A stretch of 33,997 nucleotides of DNA, taken from Frankiaceae bacterium (GTDB taxonomy: Bacteria > Actinomycetota > Actinomycetes > BP-191). Position 1 is the stretch's first letter; each line of letters begins with the position of its first letter. The stretch spans positions 1-33,997 of the forward strand of contig DATMES010000071.1 in NCBI GenBank assembly GCA_035556555.1, given 5' to 3'. This document shows, piece after piece, positions 8,270 to 16,268 of this stretch. The notes under the pieces are model-generated. The model did no database searches and was not told the origin of the DNA. It saw only the letters and a program-made list of their open reading frames with translations. Made by a program: the position numbers and the translations under genes.

Positions 8270-10162
8270 GTGACCACCGTCCGCGCCGCCCTCGCCGTCG
8301 CGGTGGCCGTGCTGGGCACGACGCTGGCCGGTGTCGGCTCGGCCGCGCCTGTTCCCGCCTACCGCAAGGCGCTGGCGGGCGACTTCGACGGCGACGGGCG
8401 TACGGACCTGTTCCGGCCCGGCGCCGGGGGCGCGCACGAGCTGCTGATGTTCGCGCAGCCGGACGGGTCGTTCGCGGTCGAGGAGGTCCCTCTCGTCGGG
8501 ACGTTCACGCACCTCGTCGGCGACTACGACGGCGACGGCCGTGACGACGTCTTCCACTTCAGCGTGACCGGCCCCGACGCGATCTGGTTCGGCGGCGCCG
8601 ACCGCGGCATGACGCGCGTCTCCGTGTCCGCCTCGACCGACGCGACACCGGTCGTCGGCGACTACGACGGCAACGGCCGCGCCGACGTTTACTGGGCCTC
8701 GCCCGGCGGCGGCCGCGACGCGGTCTGGTACGGCGAGGCGACCCGCCGCTTCACCTCCCACGCGGTCAGCGGGGGGACCGGCGTGCCCGTGGCCGGCGAC
8801 TACGACGGCGACACGCGGACCGACCTGCTCTGGGTGGGCCGCGAGCGGATCTGGTACGCCACCGGCTCCCGCGGCGTCTTCTCGTCCGTGACGGCCGACG
8901 CGCCGGCGGGGCGGACGCCGTACGTCGGCGACTTCGACGGCGACCGTACCGACGACGTCTTCTGGTACGCCGCCAACCGCACCGACTACGTCGACTACGG
9001 CACCGTCGCGCGGGTGTCCCACAGAGTGCCGTTCTCGGCCAGCGGGTCGTTCCGCGTGGCGGTCGGCGACTACGACGGCGACCTCGTCGACGACCTGCTG
9101 CTCAGCGGCTCCGGCGACCGCGTCTGGTACGGCAGTCGCGCGATGACGTTCTCGTCGGTGGTCGTGTCGACCAAGGCCGTGTCACGGCCCGTCGCGGGCG
9201 ACTTCGACGCCGACGGGCGCGCGGACGTGTTCTGGCCGGACACCGGGCGGGTCTGGCGGGGCGGCGTACAGCGGGAGTTCGCGTCGTCGTCGGCGCGCAC
9301 CGTCCCCAACCGCGTGCCGGCGCTGACGCGGACGACGTACCGGCCGTACGGCTACGTCGCCCACGCCATGGGCCCCATCGACGGGCACGTCTACACGAAC
9401 TCCCGGGAGGCGTTCGAGGCCAGCCACGCGGCGGGCTTCCGGCTCTTCGAGGTCGACCTCGTCATGCTGCGCGACGGCAACGTCATCGCCGCCCACGACC
9501 GCGTCGAGCACTGGCTCGGGCTGAAGAAGCACTTCCGCGACGCGACGCTGGCCGAGGTCAGGAACCGCAAGTGGATGGGCAAGTACCGGCTGCTCACAGG
9601 CGACGACCTGATCGCGCTGCTCGCGAAGCACCGGGACGTGTACTTCATCCTCGACACCAAGTGGTCGCACGCCGAGATCGTCACGTGGATGATGCGCCGC
9701 GCGATCGACCCGCACGTGGCGCGGCGGATGCTGCCGCACGTCGAGGGCGAGCGCGACCTCGCCGCGATGCGCAGGCACTACCCCGTGCAGAACTACGTCC
9801 TCGCGCTGTACCGCACGCAGTCGCGCGGGAAGTTCGACGACCCCGAGGTGCTGGCGTTCGTCCGCAAGCACGGGACCCCGGCCGTGATGATGTGGCTCAA
9901 CCTCCGCGACCGTTCGAAGTCCCTGGCGGCCAACGCTCCTGGCCGGCAGCGGTACACGCCGGAGTTCGACGCGGCGCTGCGGCGGGCGGGGGCGGTGACG
10001 TTCGTGCACAGCACGCCGGACCCCGACCGGATGGGCGAGTTCGAGGCGCGGGGCGTGGGCGTGTACTCCGACGGCGCGTTCGGCCCGATCGTGCCGCCGG
10101 TCGCGCCGACGCCGGACCTCGGCCTGCTGCCCGACGATCCCTACTTCCCGGAAGGCACCTAG
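8270..10162 (+). CDS. Secreted FG-GAP repeat protein with C-terminal glycerophosphodiester phosphodiesterase domain
   Basis: A 630-residue exported protein in two parts. GTG 8270 follows GAAGGGGG by about four bases and opens a signal peptide (about residues 1-28, ending GVGSAA). Residues about 36-345 hold seven calcium-binding-type repeats (DFDGDGRTD, DYDGDGRDD, DYDGNGRAD, DYDGDTRTD, DFDGDRTDD, DYDGDLVDD, DFDADGRAD), each followed by an aromatic-rich strand such as VWYG; this is the FG-GAP/VCBS propeller pattern. From about 360 a GDPD-type TIM barrel follows: VAHAMG with His365, FEVDL with Glu394 and Asp396, and AAHD with His409. The usual HRG of the family is HAMG here, a variant seen in some secreted GDPD-like proteins. 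It probably cleaves a phosphodiester outside the cell; the substrate is unknown. Confidence 0.85.
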   Translation: MTTVRAALAVAVAVLGTTLAGVGSAAPVPAYRKALAGDFDGDGRTDLFRPGAGGAHELLMFAQPDGSFAVEEVPLVGTFTHLVGDYDGDGRDDVFHFSVTGPDAIWFGGADRGMTRVSVSASTDATPVVGDYDGNGRADVYWASPGGGRDAVWYGEATRRFTSHAVSGGTGVPVAGDYDGDTRTDLLWVGRERIWYATGSRGVFSSVTADAPAGRTPYVGDFDGDRTDDVFWYAANRTDYVDYGTVARVSHRVPFSASGSFRVAVGDYDGDLVDDLLLSGSGDRVWYGSRAMTFSSVVVSTKAVSRPVAGDFDADGRADVFWPDTGRVWRGGVQREFASSSARTVPNRVPALTRTTYRPYGYVAHAMGPIDGHVYTNSREAFEASHAAGFRLFEVDLVMLRDGNVIAAHDRVEHWLGLKKHFRDATLAEVRNRKWMGKYRLLTGDDLIALLAKHRDVYFILDTKWSHAEIVTWMMRRAIDPHVARRMLPHVEGERDLAAMRRHYPVQNYVLALYRTQSRGKFDDPEVLAFVRKHGTPAVMMWLNLRDRSKSLAANAPGRQRYTPEFDAALRRAGAVTFVHSTPDPDRMGEFEARGVGVYSDGAFGPIVPPVAPTPDLGLLPDDPYFPEGT

Positions 10163-10183
10163 CGTCCCGCGGGGGTTGGAACG

Positions 10184-10233
10184 TTCCTTGCCGTCGGCGC
10201 GCCGGTCTCGAGCGTCGTGATCTTCAGAGAACG
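10184..10233. repeat. Intergenic direct repeat, copy 1
   Basis: A 50-base element beginning TTCCTTGCCGTCGGC and ending GATCTTCAGAGAACG. It matches copy 2 (10316-10365) at 43 of 50 positions without gaps. It lies just after the FG-GAP/GDPD stop and is not part of any gene recognised here. Confidence 0.85.
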
Positions 10234-10315
10234 AGCTCGGCCAGGCCCCCGAGGACCGATGCTCCCAAGGCGCGCAACGGGCACCTGATTTTCGGATCGG
10301 ACCTGCTCGGGCCGG

Positions 10316-10365
10316 TTCCTTGCAGTCGGCACGCCGGCCTCACGCGTGGTGATCTTCAAAGAACG
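10316..10365. repeat. Intergenic direct repeat, copy 2
   Basis: Second copy of the 50-base element, beginning TTCCTTGCAGTCGGC and ending GATCTTCAAAGAACG, 82 bases after copy 1 and in the same orientation. The differences are scattered substitutions, so the duplication is not recent. The intervening spacer shows no coding signature. Confidence 0.85.
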
Positions 10366-10390
10366 TGGGCAACGGGCCCGGGACAACGCA

Positions 10391-10428
10391 ACGGCCCGGG
10401 TCGCACGCGAGGTGCGGCGCCGGGCCGT
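10391..10428 (-). terminator. Probable rho gene terminator
   Basis: A perfect 9-bp stem ACGGCCCGG (10391-10399) / CCGGGCCGT (10420-10428) encloses a second inner stem CGCAC/GTGCG, giving a long stacked hairpin 27 bases after the rho stop codon. No U-tract follows, which is usual in high-GC actinobacteria. It could also stop transcripts coming from the convergent FG-GAP/GDPD gene. Confidence 0.7.
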
Positions 10429-10454
10429 CGTCGGGTCGAGCGGAAGTCGTACGG

Positions 10455-12380
10455 CTAGTCCTCGCCGGGGCCGACCGTCGTCTTCTGGATCTGCATGAGG
10501 AACTCGACGTTGCTCTTGGTCTGCTTCATCTTCTCGGTGAGCAGCTCGAGCGCCTGGCCCATCTCCAGCGCGTGGAGCACGCGGCGGAGCTTCCAGGTGA
10601 TGGCGAGCTCCTCGCGGGACATGAGCAGCTCTTCCTTGCGGGTGCCCGACGCGTCGACGTCGACGGCCGGGAAGATCCGCTTGTCCGCGAGCTTGCGGTC
10701 GAGCTTGAGCTCCATGTTCCCGGTGCCCTTGAACTCCTCGAAGATGACCTCGTCCATCCGCGAGCCCGTCTCGACGAGGGCGGTGGCGAGGATCGTCAGG
10801 GAGCCGCCGTGCTCGATGTTGCGCGCGGCGCCGAAGAACCGCTTCGGCGGGTAGAGCGCGGTCGAGTCGACACCACCCGAGAGGATGCGGCCGGAGGCGG
10901 GGGCGGCGAGGTTGTACGCGCGCCCGAGCCGGGTGATCGAGTCGAGCAGCACGACGACGTCGTGGCCGAGCTCGACGAGGCGCTTGGCCCGCTCGATCGA
11001 CAGCTCGGCCACGGTCGTGTGGTCCTCGGCCGGACGGTCGAAGGTCGAGGCGATGACCTCGCCCTTCACCGACCGCTGCATGTCGGTGACCTCCTCAGGA
11101 CGCTCGTCGACGAGCACGACCATGAGGTGGACCTCGGGGTTGTTGCGCGTGATGGCGTTGGCGATGGCCTGCAGCACCATCGTCTTGCCGGCCTTCGGCG
11201 GCGACACGATGAGGCCGCGCTGGCCCTTGCCGATCGGCGCGATGAGGTCGATGATCCGCGTCGTCAGCTGCGTGGGGTCGTTCTCCAGGCGCAGCCGCTC
11301 CTGCGGGTACAGCGGCGTCAGCTTGTTGAACTCGACGCGCTGCCGCGCCTGCTCCGGCTCGGTGCCGTTGACGGTGTCGAGGCGGACCATCGCGTTGAAC
11401 TTCTCGCGCCGCTCCCCCTCCGCCGGCTGGCGTACGGCGCCCGTGATGGCGTCGCCCTTGCGGAGGCCGTGGCGGCGTACCTGCGACAGCGAGACGTAGA
11501 CGTCGTTGGGCCCGGGCAGGTAGCCGCTGGTCCGGACGAACGCGTAGCTGTCGAGGATGTCGAGGATGCCCGCGACGGGCACGAGGACGTCGTCCTCGCG
11601 GATGACCGGGTCGGCCTCGTTGACGAAGCCCTGGCCGGGGCCGCCCTGGCGGTTGCGGTTACGGCCGCGCTCGCGGAACCGGCCACGCCGGCGGCCGCCG
11701 GCGCTGCCCCACTCGTCGTCGTTCTGGCCGCCGCCCTGCTGACCGCCGCCCTGCTGCTGGCGGTCGCGCTGGCGCTGCTGGCCCTGCTGCTGGCTGTCGC
11801 CCTGCTGGCGGTCGCGCTGCTGGCCCTGCTGGTTCTGCTGGTTCTGCTGGTTCTGCTGGCCGTCGCCCTGGTTGTTCTGGCGCTCGCCCTGCTGCTGCCC
11901 GTCACGATGCTGGCCGTCCCGCTGGCGCTCGCCGCGCTGGCGGTCGCGGTGCCGGGGCTCGCGCTGGCCGTCCTGGCGCGGCTGCTCGCCGCCCTCGGCA
12001 CCCTCCGTACGGGGGGCGTCGGTACGGGCCTCGGTCCGCTCCGTACGCTGCTCGGCCGGCCGGTCGCTCGTGTCGACAGTGATGCGCGGCGCCTCGGGCG
12101 CGCGCTCCTGAACGGTCTCGGCGGAACGCTCGGCAGCGGGGCGCTCGGCGACGGCGTGGCCGTTGCTGCGCGGCGCTCCGCCGCCGCCCTGGGCGGCCTG
12201 GATCGCGGCGACCAGCTCGGCCTTCTTCATCTTGCCTGCGCTGATGCCGAGGCCGGTGGCGACCTGCTGCAGCTCGGGCAGCAGCATCGCGCCGAGGCCG
12301 CCGCCACGCGCACGGCGCGGCTTGGCCTCGGTGGGCTCGGCAGGGGTCGAGGCCGGAGTGACCTCGGTGGTGTCGGTCAA
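10455..12380 (-). CDS. rho: Transcription termination factor Rho with long Gln/Asn/Arg-rich insert
   Basis: RNA-dependent ATPase/translocase that ends transcription. The 641 residues include a Rho N-terminal helix-extension domain (about 25-60, [28 protein letters not shown] in two halves) and a disordered insert (about 131-247) rich in Gln, Asn, Arg, Asp and Gly. The RNA-binding cold-shock domain follows at about 270-310 ([20 protein letters not shown]), and the ATPase has its P-loop at SPPKAGKT (about 393-400), the GRAYN and [14 protein letters not shown] motifs, and an intact C terminus. TTG 12380 was chosen because GAGAGGA lies six bases upstream and the N terminus then reads as in relatives (MTDTTEV). 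It is monocistronic, with its own promoter and a roughly 210-base leader. Confidence 0.96.
   Translation of the reverse strand: MTDTTEVTPASTPAEPTEAKPRRARGGGLGAMLLPELQQVATGLGISAGKMKKAELVAAIQAAQGGGGAPRSNGHAVAERPAAERSAETVQERAPEAPRITVDTSDRPAEQRTERTEARTDAPRTEGAEGGEQPRQDGQREPRHRDRQRGERQRDGQHRDGQQQGERQNNQGDGQQNQQNQQNQQGQQRDRQQGDSQQQGQQRQRDRQQQGGGQQGGGQNDDEWGSAGGRRRGRFRERGRNRNRQGGPGQGFVNEADPVIREDDVLVPVAGILDILDSYAFVRTSGYLPGPNDVYVSLSQVRRHGLRKGDAITGAVRQPAEGERREKFNAMVRLDTVNGTEPEQARQRVEFNKLTPLYPQERLRLENDPTQLTTRIIDLIAPIGKGQRGLIVSPPKAGKTMVLQAIANAITRNNPEVHLMVVLVDERPEEVTDMQRSVKGEVIASTFDRPAEDHTTVAELSIERAKRLVELGHDVVVLLDSITRLGRAYNLAAPASGRILSGGVDSTALYPPKRFFGAARNIEHGGSLTILATALVETGSRMDEVIFEEFKGTGNMELKLDRKLADKRIFPAVDVDASGTRKEELLMSREELAITWKLRRVLHALEMGQALELLTEKMKQTKSNVEFLMQIQKTTVGPGED
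11831..11857. repeat. Three 9-bp tandem repeats within rho
   Basis: Three exact copies of GGTTCTGCT encode the Gln-Gln-Asn triplets of the disordered Rho insert. The surrounding 150 bases are also built from CTGCTGG-type words. The tract is prone to replication slippage in frame. Confidence 0.85.
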
Positions 12381-12530
12381 GGACGTTCCTCTCACTGCGT
12401 GGCTCGGTGCCACGTACGAGGTGCATCCCCCGCTGACGAGCGGGAGAGGTCTGCTGCCGCGGGCATCGGCGGACGGGGCTGCGGGCGGGGGCTCGCCGCG
12501 CCACCGTCGGCTGCTGCCGGGCGGCTGGGG

Positions 12531-12549
12531 CTCGCGCCATCGGCGCGAG
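12531..12549 (-). promoter_or_regulatory. Hairpin in the rho 5' leader
   Basis: Perfect inverted repeat CTCGCGCC (12531-12538) / GGCGCGAG (12542-12549) with a three-base centre, within the roughly 210-base leader between the rho promoter and TTG 12380. In RNA it follows a pyrimidine-rich tract. Rho genes are known in other bacteria to be autoregulated by premature termination in their leaders; that this hairpin takes part is inference. Confidence 0.5.
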
Positions 12550-12599
12550 AAGAGGGAGAGAAGGAGCCCGGTGGAGCTTGGGCGGGCTCGACAGGACAC

Positions 12600-12628
12600 A
12601 GCGTAACGAGCCGGGGAGCGCCGGGCAA
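12600..12628 (-). promoter_or_regulatory. Probable rho promoter
   Basis: On the minus strand, -35 TTGCCC (12623-12628) and -10 TACGCT (12600-12605) are separated by exactly 17 bases, a good match to principal-sigma promoters of actinobacteria. It lies between rho and the tryptophan dioxygenase gene and predicts a start near 12593. Confidence 0.6.
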
Positions 12629-12650
12629 CCAGGGCGCGCCGGGTGCAACC

Positions 12651-13439
12651 TCAGAGATAGGAGCGCAATTCCCACAGCTCGGGGAAGAACCGCACGCCGA
12701 TGCGCGACCGGAGGTACGGCGCGCCGGTCGAGCCGCCGGTCCCCGACTTGATGCCGATCTGGCGTTCGACCATGTCGACGTGCCGTGAACGCCACTGCCC
12801 GACGAGCTCGTCGTGCGTCACCAGTGCCTCGGCGACGTCCCAGAGGTCGCCGTACGACTCCCTGTCCCGCGCGACCGCGAGCAGCGACTCGCGCCGCTCG
12901 TCCTCGAAGCCGACGGCAAGCCCGCGCTTGGACAGCAGGACGCAGTACGCGTCCCACAGCGACGGCTCGGTGAGCCGCCGGTCGAGGCGCTCGCGCTCCT
13001 CGTCGGACAGCTGGAGGCGTGACACGAGAGCCGCGTCGCGGCGCCCGGACAGGAACTCGATCTCCCTGAACTGCACCGACTGGAAGCCGCTCGCCGGCGC
13101 GAGCAGCGACCGGAACGCGAGGAAGTCCTGCGGCGTCATCGTCTCCAGGACCGCGACCTGCTCGACGAGCACGCGTTCGATGACGTGGGTGCGCTGGAGG
13201 GCGTGGCGGGGGACGTACGTCTCCCCGGCCAGCATGCCGTCGCGGGCGTGGGACAGCTCGTGCAGGAGCTGCTTGAACCACAGCTCGTACACCTGGTGGA
13301 TCGTGATGAACAGCAGCTCGTCGTGCGCCGGGGGGTCGCTGGCGAGGACCTGCTGCGCGAGGAGGTCGTCGACCCTCAGGTAGCTGCCGTACGACAGCAG
13401 CCCGCCCTCTTCGCCGAACCTGCGCTCGCGCTCCTCCAC
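12651..13439 (-). CDS. kynA: Tryptophan 2,3-dioxygenase
   Basis: Haem enzyme that opens the indole ring of L-tryptophan to N-formylkynurenine, the first step of the kynurenine route. The 262 residues carry the family hallmarks: FITIHQVYELWFKQ with the distal-side His near residue 48, the substrate-pocket segment SGFQSVQFREIEFLSG, and near the C terminus RHVDMVERQIGIKSGTGG, whose His is the expected haem ligand. GTG 13439 is preferred because it sits seven bases after a TAGCCT hexamer (13447-13452). There is no Shine-Dalgarno sequence, so the mRNA may be leaderless; an in-frame GTG at 13580 would add 47 unconserved residues. No kynureninase or formamidase gene is adjacent. Confidence 0.94.
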   Translation of the reverse strand: MEERERRFGEEGGLLSYGSYLRVDDLLAQQVLASDPPAHDELLFITIHQVYELWFKQLLHELSHARDGMLAGETYVPRHALQRTHVIERVLVEQVAVLETMTPQDFLAFRSLLAPASGFQSVQFREIEFLSGRRDAALVSRLQLSDEERERLDRRLTEPSLWDAYCVLLSKRGLAVGFEDERRESLLAVARDRESYGDLWDVAEALVTHDELVGQWRSRHVDMVERQIGIKSGTGGSTGAPYLRSRIGVRFFPELWELRSYL

Positions 13440-13446
13440 GCGGCGC

Positions 13447-13527
13447 AGGCTACCGGTCAGGGCGTAACGCCGCCCGCGATCACCCGCGGTGACCGCGCCC
13501 CCGGTCAGCTCCGCAACCGGGTTGCGG
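13447..13527 (-). promoter_or_regulatory. Control region of tryptophan dioxygenase with 17-bp palindrome
   Basis: A perfect palindrome CCGCAACCGGGTTGCGG (13511-13527) lies 72 bases upstream of the dioxygenase GTG, the size of a dimeric repressor operator. A second imperfect dyad (GATCACC/GGTGACC) lies near 13478-13494. The -10-like TAGCCT at 13447-13452 ends seven bases before the start codon. The regulator is not encoded in an obvious neighbour. Confidence 0.45.
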
Positions 13528-13634
13528 GCCGTGCGGGGAAAAGACGCATATCGCACCCCGATCGGTGTGGAGCTGCGCACCGGAGCGCAGAACGATCACA
13601 CTCGGTCAACATCCAGTCCGTGTGCCAAGGGCTA

Positions 13635-14447
13635 CTAGGCAGCGGTGGGCGGCATGAGCGAGCCGACGGGTGCGAGCAGCGTGTCGGCGCTGTCGTTGTC
13701 GAGGACGTCGCGGACCAGCATCGCGGCGACGACGCCGAGGCAGATCGCGAGGACGGCCTTGTCGTCGTCGTTCATGTGGCGGGCGCACGAGCCGCAGGCA
13801 CGGTTGTACGACTCCTGCGCGCTGCGCGACGCCAGGAACCACAGCCGCCGGCGACCGGTGATGACCGCCGCCTGCCAGGCCGACTCGACGGCGTTCGTGT
13901 GCGCCTCGGGCTCGATGCCGCGGGCGTGCAGCAGCAGGTTGTTGCGCAGGCTCGCGGCCTCGGGGTCGTGGCGGTGGCAGGCGAGGCCGGGGATCGACGT
14001 CAGCAGCGCGAGCACCTCGTGGTGCTGCGGGCCGAAGTCCGGCATCTGCATGCGGCGCTCGGGGAACACCGAGTGCCACGGCGCGGACAGCTCGGCGTAC
14101 TCCTGCGCGGTCAGGACGGGGCGGGCGTACGCCGCCGCGACCGCGTCGCGCACGGCCTTGAGCGCGAGCGCCGTGGTCGGGGCGGGGAGGGTGACGTACG
14201 GCGCGGTGCCGGCCAGGTCGTCGGCGAACAGGCCGGCGAGGCTGTCGAACGCCGCCAGCACCTCGAGGATCAGCGGCGTGTCGGGCTGCAGCGCCTTGTC
14301 GCGGGCGCGGGCGACGTCGGCGGTGTCACGCCACGCGAGCGCGAGGCGGCGCAGGCCCTCGTCGTCCAGGTGCACGATCTGGGCGAGGACACCGAGGATC
14401 TCCGCGCAGTGCGGATGCGTCTCGGTGCTCGTGATCGTCGCGGACAT
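13635..14447 (-). CDS. Conserved-looking protein of unknown function with CxxC motif
   Basis: A 270-residue, mostly helical soluble protein that I do not recognise. ATG 14447 has GGAGG five bases upstream, a clear start (MSATITSTETHPHC). Near the C terminus it has RACGSCARHMNDDDKA, a CxxC followed by His, then a hydrophobic helix (AVLAICLGVVAAMLV). A CxxCxxxH motif is used by AhpD-like enzymes, but the surrounding sequence does not clearly match, so no function is assigned. The codon pattern is normal for the genome. It lies upstream of the dioxygenase on the same strand, separated by 195 bases that contain a small hairpin (CTGCGC/GCGCAG, 13573-13590). Confidence 0.75.
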   Translation of the reverse strand: MSATITSTETHPHCAEILGVLAQIVHLDDEGLRRLALAWRDTADVARARDKALQPDTPLILEVLAAFDSLAGLFADDLAGTAPYVTLPAPTTALALKAVRDAVAAAYARPVLTAQEYAELSAPWHSVFPERRMQMPDFGPQHHEVLALLTSIPGLACHRHDPEAASLRNNLLLHARGIEPEAHTNAVESAWQAAVITGRRRLWFLASRSAQESYNRACGSCARHMNDDDKAVLAICLGVVAAMLVRDVLDNDSADTLLAPVGSLMPPTAA

Positions 14448-14573
14448 CGCCACCTCCGGAACGACCGACCGTTATGGCCGGTGCTGTGCCGAATTTGAGG
14501 CCGCGCGACAGGCTCGTCCAGGGGTTCGGACCGCAAATGACTACAAGGGACTACGGGGTACGGCCGACTGGCT

Positions 14574-14600
14574 CTGTCCCGTCGGGGACAGGTTCCTGTC
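14574..14600 (-). terminator. Overlapping hairpins downstream of pruA
   Basis: CTGTCCC (14574-14580) pairs with GGGACAG (14585-14591), and GACAGG (14587-14592) pairs with CCTGTC (14595-14600). The two stems share bases and exclude each other. They lie 43 bases after the pruA stop and could form its terminator; there is no U-tract. The rest of the 14448-14642 gap holds nothing recognised. Confidence 0.45.
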
Positions 14601-14642
14601 GGGTGCCGTCGGCGGCGTGTCGCTACCGCCAGTGAGCGGCGT

Positions 14643-16268
14643 TCACCCCATGTGCGGGTAGCGGTAGTCCGTCGGCGGCACGAACGTCTCCTTGATCGTC
14701 CGCGGGCTGACCCAGCGGACGAGGTTGAGGTACGAGCCCGCCTTGTCGTTGGTGCCGCTGGCGCGCGCCCCGCCGAACGGCTGCTGGCCCACGACGGCAC
14801 CGGTCGGCTTGTCGTTGACGTAGAAGTTGCCCGCCGAGTAGCGGAGCACGTCCATCGCCTCGACGACGGCCTGCCGGTCGTTGGCGAAGATCGATCCGGT
14901 GAGGGCGTACGGCGCGATGTCGGCCGCCTGCCGGAGCACCGCGTCGTAGTCGCCGTCGTCGAAGACGTTGACGCCGAGCAGCGGGCCGAAGTACTCCGTC
15001 GTGAAGATCTCGTGCTCGCGGTCGTCGGAGCGGAAGATCGTCGGGCGGATGAAGTAGCCCTCGCTGTCGTCGTACGTCCCGCCGGCCAGCAGCGTGAGGC
15101 CGCTGTCGTCCTTGGCGCGGTCGATGACGCCCTTGAGCCTGTCGAACGCGCGCCGGTCGATGACCGCGCCCATGAAGTTCGAGAAGTCGCCGACGTCGCC
15201 CTGGGTCAGGCTCTCGGCCTCGGCGACGAGGTCGTCGCCGATGACGTCCCAGAGGGAGCGCGGGATGTAGGCGCGGCTCGCGGCCGAGCACTTCTGCCCC
15301 TGGTACTCGAACGCGCCGCGGATCAGCGCCGTACGCAGCGCGGCCGGGTCGGCGGAGGCGTGCGCGACGACGAAGTCCTTGCCGCCGGTCTCGCCGACGA
15401 GGCGCGGGTACGAGCGGTAGCCGGCGATCCGCTCGCCGACCGAGCGCCACAGGTGCTGGAACGTGGCGGTGGACCCTGTGAAGTGGATGCCCGCGAGGTC
15501 GCGGTGCGGCAGCGCGACCTCGGAGACCGCGGTGCCGTCGCCGGTGACGAGGTTGATGACGCCGGGGGGCAGCCCGGCCTCCTCGAACAGCCGCATCGTC
15601 AGGTGCGCGGCGAGCTGCTGCGTCGGGCTCGGCTTCCAGACGACGGTGTTGCCCATCAAAGCGGGCGCGGCGGGGATGTTGGCGGCGATGGCCGTGAAGT
15701 TGAACGGCGTGATCGCGAGGACGAAGCCCTCCAGTGGCCGGTACTCGAGGCGGTTCCACACGCCCGGCGAGGACTGCGGCTGGTCGGCGAGGATCTGCCG
15801 GCCGAACGCGACGTTGAACCGCAGGAAGTCGATGAGCTCGCAGGCGGCGTCGATCTCGGCCTGGATCGCGGTCTTCGACTGGCCGAGCATCGTGGCGGCG
15901 TTGAGGGTGTCGCGCCACGGGCCCGCGAGCAGGTCGGCGGCCTTGAGGAAGATCGCGGCGCGGTCGTCGTACGACATCCGCGACCAGTCGTGGTGCGCGT
16001 CCTTCGCGGCGTCGACCGCCTCGCTGACGTCGCCGGAGGTGGCGTTGCGCATCGTGCCGAGCACGTGCGCGTGCCGGTGCGGCTGCACGGTGTCGATCGG
16101 CTCGCCGCCACCGAGCTGCTGCCGCCCGGCGATCGTCTGCGTCAGCTCGACGGGCTCGCTGGCGAGCTCCTTGAGCTTGGCCTCCAGGCGGGCGCGCTCG
16201 GCGCTGCCGGGGGCGTACTGGCGGACCGGCTCGTTGGCCGGGACGGGCACGGAGGTGACGGCGTCCAT
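14643..16268 (-). CDS. pruA: L-glutamate gamma-semialdehyde (1-pyrroline-5-carboxylate) dehydrogenase
   Basis: NAD-dependent aldehyde dehydrogenase that oxidises glutamate semialdehyde to glutamate, the last step of proline degradation. At 541 residues it has the usual length of the monofunctional enzyme. Visible motifs are the N terminus MDAVTSVPVPANEPV, typical of the actinobacterial group, the NAD site GIHFTGSTATFQ, the general base in LVGETGGKDF, the catalytic Cys in YQGQKCSAASR, and the late EIFTTEYFGP. The start ATG lies inside a perfect 14-bp inverted repeat (16258-16294), and no good ribosome site precedes it. Proline dehydrogenase is not in the window, so the gene is unlinked to putA/prodh here. 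The hydrolase gene upstream ends 33 bases away. Confidence 0.96.
   Translation of the reverse strand: MDAVTSVPVPANEPVRQYAPGSAERARLEAKLKELASEPVELTQTIAGRQQLGGGEPIDTVQPHRHAHVLGTMRNATSGDVSEAVDAAKDAHHDWSRMSYDDRAAIFLKAADLLAGPWRDTLNAATMLGQSKTAIQAEIDAACELIDFLRFNVAFGRQILADQPQSSPGVWNRLEYRPLEGFVLAITPFNFTAIAANIPAAPALMGNTVVWKPSPTQQLAAHLTMRLFEEAGLPPGVINLVTGDGTAVSEVALPHRDLAGIHFTGSTATFQHLWRSVGERIAGYRSYPRLVGETGGKDFVVAHASADPAALRTALIRGAFEYQGQKCSAASRAYIPRSLWDVIGDDLVAEAESLTQGDVGDFSNFMGAVIDRRAFDRLKGVIDRAKDDSGLTLLAGGTYDDSEGYFIRPTIFRSDDREHEIFTTEYFGPLLGVNVFDDGDYDAVLRQAADIAPYALTGSIFANDRQAVVEAMDVLRYSAGNFYVNDKPTGAVVGQQPFGGARASGTNDKAGSYLNLVRWVSPRTIKETFVPPTDYRYPHMG

Noticed and set aside
10159-10386. A 75-codon minus-strand frame over the paired intergenic repeats
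   Set aside because: It reads both repeats into similar peptides, but has no ribosome site and no family. The repeat is better treated as a DNA or RNA element.
11740-11900. A CRISPR-like or satellite array in the CTGCTGG-rich tract
   Set aside because: It is in-frame coding repeat inside rho, without spacers or regular long repeats.
10365-12788. An 807-codon plus-strand frame opposite rho with long Leu/Ala/Val runs resembling membrane helices
   Set aside because: The hydrophobic runs are the reverse reading of the Gln/Arg-rich tract of Rho. They are not a membrane protein gene.
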